This document shows positions 26,592 to 33,551 of a stretch of DNA of 64,000 nt, piece after piece; position 1 is the first letter of the stretch; every line of letters starts with the position of its first letter. The DNA lies in the NCBI RefSeq assembly GCF_003999995.1, contig NZ_RJAD01000003.1:248001-312000 (forward strand), given 5' to 3'. The DNA comes from Microbacterium sulfonylureivorans. Its GTDB lineage: Bacteria; Actinomycetota; Actinomycetes; Actinomycetales; Microbacteriaceae. A model generated the notes under the pieces. The model was not told the origin of the DNA. It saw nothing but the letters and a program-made list of their open reading frames with translations, and made no database searches. The position numbers and the translations under genes were made by a program.

Positions 26592-27401
26592 TCAGGGGCA
26601 GAGTGCGAAGACGTAGTCGGCGTCGCCGGGGAGCGCGAGCTGCCGGTCGCGCAGCACGATCGACGGCGGAGTGTCGCTCTCCCGGCAGACGGCGTCGAAG
26701 TCGAGGTCGGGATGGTCGGCGTACTCGATCGCGATGACGTTCACGCCGTAGACCTCGGTGTAGAGCTCGCACTCGTCGTACGCCGCGCACTCCTCCGCGA
26801 CGGCGAAGTCGAACCCGGCGTCTTCGTGCAGCGCGGCGGAGTGCTCGGCGGCGTTCTTCTGGGCCGCCGCGAGGCCGTTCTCGTGCGCCACGTCGACGAA
26901 GGCCTCGGCGAGGGCCAGGTTGTCCTCGATTCCGAGCGCCCCGTCGGTGCGGGCATACGTGTCGAGGTTGTCGAACTCGACGGCATCGAAGCCGGCGTCG
27001 GCGCAGCCGCGGATCCACGGCTCGACCACCTCGACGATCGCGGCACGGCTCTCCGGCGTCGACGTGTCGAGCAGCGCCTCGTCGGGCCAGAACGGATCGA
27101 ACACGGGTTCGCCGGCGAAGTCATGGAGCAGGGTGTCGTCGGGCCACAGGCCGAGCTCGCCCGGCTGGGTCTGGAAGCCGTTGACGTAGCAGATCGAGTA
27201 GACGTCGGGAGCCGGGGGCTGCGTTCGGTCGCGCGCCACGATCTCGACTCCGGGCGGCGGCGGGTACGACCCGCCGAGCTGATAGTCCGGCCCCGCTCCG
27301 GCGGGCGGCAGGACGATCTGAGACGCGGCGCTGCACGCCACCAAGGTCGACGCCGCGACGAGAACGGCGATGAGGGATGCCGCGGCCCGCTGTGGCGTCA
27401 C
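26592..27401 (-). CDS. Secreted GH114-like endo alpha-1,4 polygalactosaminidase family lipoprotein
   Basis: The signal peptide ends in STLVAC, a lipobox. The mature part follows the TIM-barrel family GH114 pattern: YSICYVNGFQTQ, WIRGCADAGFDAVEFDNLDTY with the conserved acidic pair of the barrel, LAAAQKNAAEH, and FDFAVAEECAAYDEC. Family members hydrolyse galactosaminogalactan-type polymers; substrate here is unproven. Start is set at GTG 27401, with TAGCGT ending 7 nt upstream, and gives a clean signal peptide; the longer frame runs into tRNA-Arg. 269 residues. Confidence 0.75.
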   Translation of the reverse strand: MTPQRAAASLIAVLVAASTLVACSAASQIVLPPAGAGPDYQLGGSYPPPPGVEIVARDRTQPPAPDVYSICYVNGFQTQPGELGLWPDDTLLHDFAGEPVFDPFWPDEALLDTSTPESRAAIVEVVEPWIRGCADAGFDAVEFDNLDTYARTDGALGIEDNLALAEAFVDVAHENGLAAAQKNAAEHSAALHEDAGFDFAVAEECAAYDECELYTEVYGVNVIAIEYADHPDLDFDAVCRESDTPPSIVLRDRQLALPGDADYVFALCP

Positions 27402-27466
27402 GGGTGCGACGCTACCCCGGTCGGCCGACGGACGGGCCGAGGACGACCGGTAGACTCGGGGGGCCA

Positions 27467-27538
27467 GCCTCTGTAGCTCAATGGAAGAGCAGTTCCGTCC
27501 TAAGGAAACGGTTGGGGGTTCGAGTCCCTCCAGGGGCA
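27467..27538 (+). tRNA. tRNA-Arg (anticodon CCT), integration target
   Basis: Acceptor GCCTCTG pairs with CAGGGGC, D-arm GCTC/GAGC, anticodon loop GTCCTAA gives CCT, and T-arm GGGGG-TTCGAGT-CCCTC. The first pair of the anticodon stem is G-A mismatched. CCA is not encoded. TAGACT at 27451 is a fair -10 box. A tyrosine integrase begins 199 bp downstream, so the tRNA 3' end is the likely attL. Confidence 0.93.
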
Positions 27539-27568
27539 CTTTGTTAAGTTGGGCCTGATCAGGGGTTT

Positions 27569-27589
27569 ATCTGTGGTCTGACCACAGAT
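27569..27589 (+). terminator. Hairpin with T-tract after tRNA-Arg
   Basis: ATCTGTGGT and ACCACAGAT form a perfect 9-bp stem around CTG, followed by TTTT. It fits a terminator for tRNA-Arg, although the dyad could also be an integrase or excisionase site since it lies in the attL region. Confidence 0.55.
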
Positions 27590-27599
27590 TTTCCGATTC

Positions 27600-27621
27600 T
27601 TGCCCGCTTTTTGCCCGTTTT
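27600..27621. repeat. Tandem repeats beside the integrase end
   Basis: TTGCCCGCTTT is followed immediately by TTGCCCGTTTT, two 11-bp units differing at one base. Short direct repeats at this place, between tRNA core site and integrase gene, are typical of integrase arm-type binding sites; this is positional inference. Confidence 0.4.
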
Positions 27622-27736
27622 CTCTTTCGAGAAGCGCCCTTCATCGGCCTTCCTTCGGCGCCCGCGGACGCCAAAAAGCTACATTCTTGAGAATTGGCGG
27701 ATGCTCGCTTCACTGAGCAATCTGCTCAATCGAGGC

Positions 27737-28867
27737 TCACATCAAGCCGTTGGCGCTCCCGGGCGCGCCGACCGGCTCCGGCGCGGCCGTCATCGCGGCA
27801 TTGAGACTGGACGCCACCGCGTCGAGATCGTCCTCGAACAGGTCCGCGTAGGTGTCCAGCGTCATGGCGGCCGACGCGTGGCCGAGCATCCGCTGCACCG
27901 CCTTCACGTTCGCGCCGGAGCTGATAGCGAGTGACGCCGCTGTGTGCCGGAGGTCGTGCGGGGTGAGACGCGGGATAGACGGGTCCACGACCTGTGCACG
28001 GCGCACCGAGTTGGCAAACCAGCCCACCGCCCCGGAGTTGCGCATGTGGTGCTCCCCGTCACCGAACAGCAGCCCCTCGGGTCCTTTGCCGGCGCAGGCC
28101 GCGGCGATGAGCGGATCGAGCCCCGCGGGATAGGGAACCGAGCGCTTCTCGTGCGTCTTCGGGGTGCCGACGATGATCTCGTACTGGATCATGACGGCGT
28201 TCTCCTCGATGTTGAGCCGGCGTCGCTGCCGGTTGACCGCGCGCACTCGCAGCGCCGTCGCCTCTCCCCACCGAAGACCCGTGTACGCGAGGACCAGCAC
28301 GAGGGTCGGATGCGGTGAGCACGCGGCCAGCGTGCTTACCTGCTCATGCGAGAGGTAGACGCGGCGCTTGCCCGGACCGTGGCGCGGAAGGTTGCGTACG
28401 CGGCGGGCCGGATTGTTGGCCAGCCGTCGATCGTCGATCGCGACGTCGAGGATGCCCGCCAGGATCCCGAGCGCGCGAAGGACGACGCTGCGCGATCGGC
28501 GGGACGCCAGATCGGCTACCCACTCCTGCACCTCCGACCGGCGGATGGACGCGATCTCGCGATGGGCCCATACCGGCTCCACGTGCTTGCGCCACGAGTG
28601 CTCGAGCGCGGCGTACGACGAGGGCTTGAGCATCGGCGGGCGCCTAGACCGGAGGAAGGCCTCGGCGAACGCGGAGACCGGGGCCTTCGACAGCGCCGGA
28701 TCGATGTAGTCGCCCTGCGCCTTGGACACCGTGACGGTGGAGAGGAACAGCTTCGCATCACGCATCGTCGTGAAGCCGCGCTTCTCGGTCTCGGTGCGAT
28801 CCGGCTTGCGGTAGCGCACCCGGTAGCGGCGGCCTTTCGCCGACTCGTATGGAGTGATCGTGCCCAT
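27737..28867 (-). CDS. int: Tyrosine recombinase (phage-type integrase)
   Basis: A 376-residue integrase. The N-terminal arm-binding domain (KGRRYRVRYRKPDRTETEKRGF) and SAM-like core-binding domain precede the catalytic domain with Arg199 (YTGLRWGEA), His304 and Arg307 (TPHDLRHTAA), His330 (LGHASAAM) and nucleophile Tyr340 (LDTYADL), all intact. It should integrate and excise the element at tRNA-Arg. No excisionase gene was recognised nearby. Confidence 0.95.
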   Translation of the reverse strand: MGTITPYESAKGRRYRVRYRKPDRTETEKRGFTTMRDAKLFLSTVTVSKAQGDYIDPALSKAPVSAFAEAFLRSRRPPMLKPSSYAALEHSWRKHVEPVWAHREIASIRRSEVQEWVADLASRRSRSVVLRALGILAGILDVAIDDRRLANNPARRVRNLPRHGPGKRRVYLSHEQVSTLAACSPHPTLVLVLAYTGLRWGEATALRVRAVNRQRRRLNIEENAVMIQYEIIVGTPKTHEKRSVPYPAGLDPLIAAACAGKGPEGLLFGDGEHHMRNSGAVGWFANSVRRAQVVDPSIPRLTPHDLRHTAASLAISSGANVKAVQRMLGHASAAMTLDTYADLFEDDLDAVASSLNAAMTAAPEPVGAPGSANGLM

Positions 28868-29547
28868 CTCGACCTCACTGGTTTCCGGCCTACTTGGTCA
28901 GTATCGGCCCAGTGTCGGACACCGAAACGACCCCGTCAACGGCTCCAGAGCGGGATGCAGGGCGTTGTGCAAGAAGGTCGCGATCTGTCGTCGGTAGGGA
29001 CGGGATCGCCTCGCTTCGACGCCGAGAGTGTAGCGATCGGGCACGGCTCCGATCCCGGCTTTCCTGACTAGTGCTCCTCCAGGCTTGAGCGTGCTGTCGA
29101 GTGCCGCCTCCTCCGACCACGTGATGGTAGCGGTCGTTGACGGCTTCGTTCCCTCCGCTCGCTATTTGCAGACTTCGCTCTCCGCTGCGCTCCGATCTGC
29201 GCTTAGCAACCGCTCGCACCGGGCACTGCGCCACCCCCGCCCGCATGATCGCTGATTGTCGGAGCCACGGCGACGATTGACGTGAGCTCCCATGCAATAT
29301 GAAGGCGCTAGCGGTCTCCGCGGTCCTGCTTCAGCCGGTCGAGGCGACCCGTAGCCGCTGGTGGCCGGGCCTACTAGAGGCAGCTACCGAACCTGTGCGA
29401 GGCGACGCTTGCAAACGCGAACTCCGGCCGGACCGCGTTCACCATCGGTCGCCAAGCAGAACCCGAAGCGCCGACGTCATCGCGCCGCCCCGCGGAGTTG
29501 CGGCTTCCCTGTCGCACACCACTGGACCGCATGGACCCTGCTGAAGT
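28868..29547. other. Stretch without a recognisable gene
   Basis: About 680 bp between the integrase and the small-peptide unit. Open frames here are short, use poor codons and lack ribosome-binding sites. I see no tRNA, no long repeat and no domain remnant. It may hold the integrase promoter (near 28,870-28,960) and transfer-related DNA. Confidence 0.5.
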
Positions 29548-29582
29548 TGAGGGGGAGAGCGCCGAAGACGCTCTCCCCCTCA
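29548..29582 (-). terminator. Strong hairpin after the 23-residue peptide gene
   Basis: TGAGGGGGAGAGCG (29548-29561) pairs perfectly with 29569-29582 around a 7-nt loop. On the minus strand it follows the peptide stop by one base. No T-tract is seen. Confidence 0.6.
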
Positions 29583-29583
29583 C

Positions 29584-29655
29584 CTACAAGGGCTCGATTG
29601 TGATCTCGAGCCCGGCTACAGTGATACGGATGGTAAGGCGGAATCCGCGGCCCAT
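29584..29655 (-). CDS. 23-residue peptide gene between hairpins
   Basis: The minus strand reads MGRGFRLTIRITVAGLEITI then EPL and a stop, preceded by AAAGGAG at a 6-nt spacing from the ATG, one of the best Shine-Dalgarno matches in the element. The peptide has a basic start and alternating hydrophobic positions that suggest one beta hairpin. A 14-bp hairpin lies upstream (29679-29713) and another directly after the stop. An 8-bp dyad lies inside the coding part (29590-29597 with 29606-29613). Function unknown; it could be a small regulatory or toxic peptide. Confidence 0.45.
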   Translation of the reverse strand: MGRGFRLTIRITVAGLEITIEPL

Positions 29656-29678
29656 GAGTTGCTCCTTTCGTTCTTCCT

Positions 29679-29713
29679 GATGCCCCTCTGTCCTGATCCG
29701 ACAGAGGGGCATC
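29679..29713 (-). terminator. Perfect 14-bp hairpin upstream of the small peptide gene
   Basis: GATGCCCCTCTGTC (29679-29692) pairs with GACAGAGGGGCATC (29700-29713) around a 7-nt loop. On the minus strand it lies 16 nt before the ribosome-binding site of the peptide, so it is either a terminator for something upstream or a leader structure. Confidence 0.5.
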
Positions 29714-29967
29714 GCTCGTTGTGTATTCCCACTGTGGCCGGGGCGCCGAAAAGACGCAACGCAGCGAGGGGTACATTCCTAGCGGAGCCGAAGCTCGTTT
29801 GCCGCGGCGTGACAAGTACCATCTTGGCGGGCATAGATTACTGTCGTAGCGACAGTGGGGGGCCGGTCCTAGCGGAGTGATATAGAAGAGCATGGATGCC
29901 GAGGATCCCAGTGGACCCCGGGACTCCATGTCACTCCGCTACAAGCGACATGAGTTTGGAGGTCACG

Positions 29968-30693
29968 ATGGCGTCTGCAGATGCGGTGGCTGCGATGAAG
30001 GCCGCCGTAGCGCGATCCAAGCGCGCGTCGACTGTGCAGTTTCCAGTCGAGTTCGTTCGGTCTGTGGACGACGACCCTCCGATGCTGGCCCAGCTCATGG
30101 CGGGTGGCCAGGGTGGAAGTGTCCGCCTGAAGCTGTACCTCACGCTTGCGATGCAGGCGACTCGACCGCCACGGAACGTGACCCCTCGAACCTCGGCTGG
30201 GTATGCACGACTTCTGGACCTCCCAGACGGTCCGGGGAGTCGACGCGTAAACGAGGCCCTGAAATGGCTCACGGCGCGGCAACTCATCGCGCGCAAGGAC
30301 CGGCCTGGGAAGCCAGCACAGATTGCGCTCCTTCAACCGGACGGATCTGGGGAGGAGTGGACAACGACGGGGGGATCGCGATGGGTCACACTCCCGATCC
30401 AGCTCTGGGACGACGGGTGGATATTCTCGCTGTCCGGCCGGGCGTTGGCCGTCTACGTCGCGCTCCGCGAACTGCTCGGCGGCAACAAGCACCCGGATGG
30501 GCAGGTCATGGACGGATTCCGCAAGCGCCAGTACGGGATGTCGGACGACACTTGGACCCGAGCGACCAAGGAGCTCGTCGAGCTCGGGCTGTTGGCGATC
30601 ACAGTCGAACCATGGGGCGACGACGAGCGAGTGCGACGCGTGCGGCGAAGATACCTGTTGCTTGAGTTGTCATCGTTGGCCATCCGGAATTAG
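29968..30693 (+). CDS. Winged-helix protein of mobile-element type
   Basis: 241 residues, soluble. Two wing-helix-like modules can be seen: VRLKLYLTLAMQATRPP ... ARLLDLPDGPGSRRVNEALKWLTARQLIARKD, and ALAVYVALRELLGG ... QYGMSDDTWTRATKELVELGLLAI. This layout resembles replication- or plasmid-control proteins found in actinobacterial integrative elements, but I do not recognise a named family. The ATG at 29968 has GGAGG 5 nt upstream, which decides it over earlier in-frame ATGs. CCTAGCGGAG occurs twice upstream (29778 and 29867), possible control sites. Confidence 0.6.
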   Translation: MASADAVAAMKAAVARSKRASTVQFPVEFVRSVDDDPPMLAQLMAGGQGGSVRLKLYLTLAMQATRPPRNVTPRTSAGYARLLDLPDGPGSRRVNEALKWLTARQLIARKDRPGKPAQIALLQPDGSGEEWTTTGGSRWVTLPIQLWDDGWIFSLSGRALAVYVALRELLGGNKHPDGQVMDGFRKRQYGMSDDTWTRATKELVELGLLAITVEPWGDDERVRRVRRRYLLLELSSLAIRN

Positions 30694-30895
30694 GACTCTT
30701 GGAGCCCCGGCCGATGGGCCATGACAATTCATCTCCCGGGTGGATGCGAGCGCGTGGCCTCGGCCCGCTTCCTGTGCACGAACAGCCCCGCAAGGATGGC
30801 TCGCGATCACGCCGAACAGGCGATGTCTGACATCCCCCATACATTGGCGTCTACGACACGTCGTGGACTCACGGCTGGCGGGTGCGCGAGCAGGT

Positions 30896-30908
30896 AAGCT
30901 GCTTACGA
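30896..30908. promoter_or_regulatory. Palindrome upstream of the methylase operon
   Basis: GTAAGC-T-GCTTAC is a perfect dyad 72-84 bp before the methylase start. TAAGCT within it can serve as a -10 box. It may be an operator for the restriction-like operon, which needs controlled timing. Confidence 0.35.
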
Positions 30909-30979
30909 GACGACGGCTGGCGATCCGAAGGTGATCGCAACCCGACGATCCGCGCTGTTGATTTGATTTGGAGAGCGCC

Positions 30980-32050
30980 TTGGGCTTGAACTTCACGATG
31001 GGCGAGCTGTTCTCCGGACCGGGTGGGATGGCTGCTGGTGCGCATCTTGCAGCTTCGCGACTGGGGGTTGATCTTCGCCACGGCTGGGCCAATGACTATG
31101 ACCCGGCCACGTGCCGTACGTATCTCGCCAACATCCGCGGGGCTACGCCAGAGACAGTTCGATGCGAAGACGTGCGGAATCTTGACGTTAAGGCCCTCCG
31201 GCGGATCGACGGCTTCGCATTCGGCTTCCCCTGCAATGACTACAGCGTCGTCGGTGAGAACCTAGGCCTCAACGGAGAGTTCGGACCTCTGTATCGGTAC
31301 GGGATCGATGTGCTGGATCACCACCAGCCAGAGTGGTTCGTTGCCGAGAACGTCACTGGGCTAAGAAGCTCGAATGGCGGCAACGACTTTGAGCAGATTC
31401 TGGACGCAATGTCTGCTGCCGGGCCTGGGTACACGCTGACACCTCACCTGTATCGATTCGAGGAGTATGGCGTTCCGCAAAGGCGCCACCGCATCATCAT
31501 CGTCGGGGTTCGAGATGACCTTAGGGTCGAGTTCCGGGTGCCTGCGCCGTCGCATCCGACCGCCGACACATGGGAAACAGCGTCAAGCGCACTTGCTGGC
31601 ATCCCCAGTTGGGCAAAGAACCAGGAGCGCACGCGGCAATCCCCCCGCGTCGTGGAAAGGCTCTCCTACATTGAGCCCGGTCAGAACGCATTCAACGCTG
31701 ACATCCCTGAAGATCTGCGGCTCAACATCAAAGGCGTGACACTAAGTCACATCTATCGGCGACTGCACCCGAACCAACCCGCCTACACAATGACGGGATC
31801 GGGCGGAGGTGGCACGCACGGCTACCACTGGGAGGAACCGCGCGCGCTAACAAATCGCGAGCGGGCTCGGTTGCAGACTTTTCCCGACGACTTCGAGTTC
31901 AAGGGGACGAAGGAGAGCGTGCGCAAGCAGGTCGGAATGGCAGTTCCCGTTCTCGGAGCCCAGCGGATCTTCGAAGCGCTGTTCAAATCATTCAGCGGAA
32001 CGCCGTACGCGAGCATCGAATCAAACCTGCAGTCGCGACTGCTCGCCTGA
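30980..32050 (+). CDS. DNA (cytosine-5) methyltransferase
   Basis: It transfers methyl from S-adenosylmethionine to cytosine C5 in DNA. Motif I is MGELFSGPGGMAAGAHLAA, motif IV FGFPCNDYSVVGE with the catalytic cysteine at residue 85, motif VI ENVTGL, motif VIII PQRRHRIIIVGVR and motif X near RARLQTFPDDFEF. The target-recognition region between VIII and X is about 100 residues. The start is probably TTG 30980, with GGAGAG upstream; TTG 30968 is open in frame. It leads the operon with MORC, Z1, nuclease, AIPR and Vsr genes, so it should protect host DNA. Confidence 0.92.
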   Translation: MGLNFTMGELFSGPGGMAAGAHLAASRLGVDLRHGWANDYDPATCRTYLANIRGATPETVRCEDVRNLDVKALRRIDGFAFGFPCNDYSVVGENLGLNGEFGPLYRYGIDVLDHHQPEWFVAENVTGLRSSNGGNDFEQILDAMSAAGPGYTLTPHLYRFEEYGVPQRRHRIIIVGVRDDLRVEFRVPAPSHPTADTWETASSALAGIPSWAKNQERTRQSPRVVERLSYIEPGQNAFNADIPEDLRLNIKGVTLSHIYRRLHPNQPAYTMTGSGGGGTHGYHWEEPRALTNRERARLQTFPDDFEFKGTKESVRKQVGMAVPVLGAQRIFEALFKSFSGTPYASIESNLQSRLLA

Positions 32051-32099
32051 GATAGTGGAGTCGGCCACTTCGAGCACTTCTTCAGAGACGTAGGGCGCA

Positions 32100-33551
32100 T
32101 TGCACGACGAAATTCTTGTCCCTGGTGTGGAGCTGCTCGAGTCTATGCGCTCTGTCGGCTACTCGTTCGACGCGGCAGTGGCCGACATCGTCGACAACAG
32201 CATCGCTGCCGGCGCGCGGAAGATTCAAATCGTCGCGGACTCAATCGACGCCAGCTACATCGCGTTTCTCGACGATGGCGACGGGATGACCAGCGACAAA
32301 GCTCGCGAGGCTCTAAAGCTCGCCGGAACCAGCAGAGTCGAACGAACCACGACCGATCTCGGGCGATTCGGCCTCGGACTCAAGACGGCGTCGCTGTCTC
32401 AATGCCGTCGACTCAGCGTCGTGACAGTGCGGGACGGAGTCAGAAGCGCTCTGCAGTGGGACATCGATCATGTCCGTCAGACCGGGAGCTGGTCTATCCG
32501 TGTGCTTGACGATCAGGATCTAGCCGTCATACCTCAAGCCGATCGCCTCAGCGTTGACGAGAACGGGACGCTGGTCGTCTGGCAGGCCCTCGACTATCTC
32601 CTCGCCGGCGCGGGGGATCCGGCGCTTGAGATTTCCGAGCGGCTCCAGCATCTTCGCCATCACCTAGGACTCGTCTTCCAGCGGTTCCTTGAAGGAAGAG
32701 ACTCGGTACGCATCGAGGTGAACGGCGTGGTGGTTGCACCAGTCGACCCATTCCTGGAGGGCAACTCGAAGACCCAGGCCGGGCCCAGGGAAACTGTCGT
32801 CATTGACGGGCACACGGTTGTGGTGGACCCGTTCACCCTGCCGCATCCTTCCGCTCTGAGCTCCCGTGACCGAAAGCGCAGCGATTTGGGCCCGAGCATG
32901 AGGGACCACCAGGGCTTTTACGTGTACCGCAACAAGCGCCTCATCAGTCACGGAGGCTGGTTCGGGCTATCTAAGCTCGACGAACTCACTAAGCAGTCGA
33001 GGGTAAGGGTAGAGATACCGCCAGAGCTCGATAGTCAGTGGCAGCTCGACATAAAGAAGTCCCGCGTTGAACCCCCACAGGCTTTCCGCAGCCGGTTCCG
33101 TCAGATCATCGAGCACGTCACAGGCGGGAGCAAGAGACTGCATCGATTCCGTGGGCGCGCTACCAGCACACCGCACGCCGTGTATCTCTGGCAGGCGATC
33201 GAAGAACGCGGCGGTTACCGATACGCGATCAATCGCGAACATCCAATGATCGCGGGGCTCCAGACACAGTTACCGCCTGAAAAACGCCGGCTGCTTGAGC
33301 AGACCCTCGACGACCTCGCGACCTACTTCCCGGCGCCCGACCTCTATGTGCGAATGGCAGATAGCCAGCCACGAATCGAGATCCAGTTCGCCGAGGCCGA
33401 ACTGCGCGAGAGACTGCGCGCGATTAGGGACGCTGGAGGAGCACTCGCCGACCCGGTCGCCCTCGTGCCAGCGCTCCGCAGAGTCGAGCCATTCAACAAC
33501 GTGGAGGATCTGCAGTCACTCGTGGCTGAGGTCTGGGAGGAGAACAGATGA
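32100..33551 (+). CDS. MORC/GHKL-type ATPase of a restriction-like system
   Basis: The first 180 residues form a GHKL ATPase domain: ADIVDNSIAAGA (N box, Asp32-Asn33), FLDDGDGM (58-63) and LGRFGLGLKTASL (88-99). The rest contains an S5-like region with FYVYRNKRLI and a helical tail. Iyer, Abhiman and Aravind (2008) described MutL/MORC-like ATPases in operons with cytosine methylases, Z1 and nucleases, which is exactly this context. It likely acts as an ATP-driven clamp. Start is TTG 32100. Its stop overlaps the next ATG. Confidence 0.85.
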   Translation: MHDEILVPGVELLESMRSVGYSFDAAVADIVDNSIAAGARKIQIVADSIDASYIAFLDDGDGMTSDKAREALKLAGTSRVERTTTDLGRFGLGLKTASLSQCRRLSVVTVRDGVRSALQWDIDHVRQTGSWSIRVLDDQDLAVIPQADRLSVDENGTLVVWQALDYLLAGAGDPALEISERLQHLRHHLGLVFQRFLEGRDSVRIEVNGVVVAPVDPFLEGNSKTQAGPRETVVIDGHTVVVDPFTLPHPSALSSRDRKRSDLGPSMRDHQGFYVYRNKRLISHGGWFGLSKLDELTKQSRVRVEIPPELDSQWQLDIKKSRVEPPQAFRSRFRQIIEHVTGGSKRLHRFRGRATSTPHAVYLWQAIEERGGYRYAINREHPMIAGLQTQLPPEKRRLLEQTLDDLATYFPAPDLYVRMADSQPRIEIQFAEAELRERLRAIRDAGGALADPVALVPALRRVEPFNNVEDLQSLVAEVWEENR

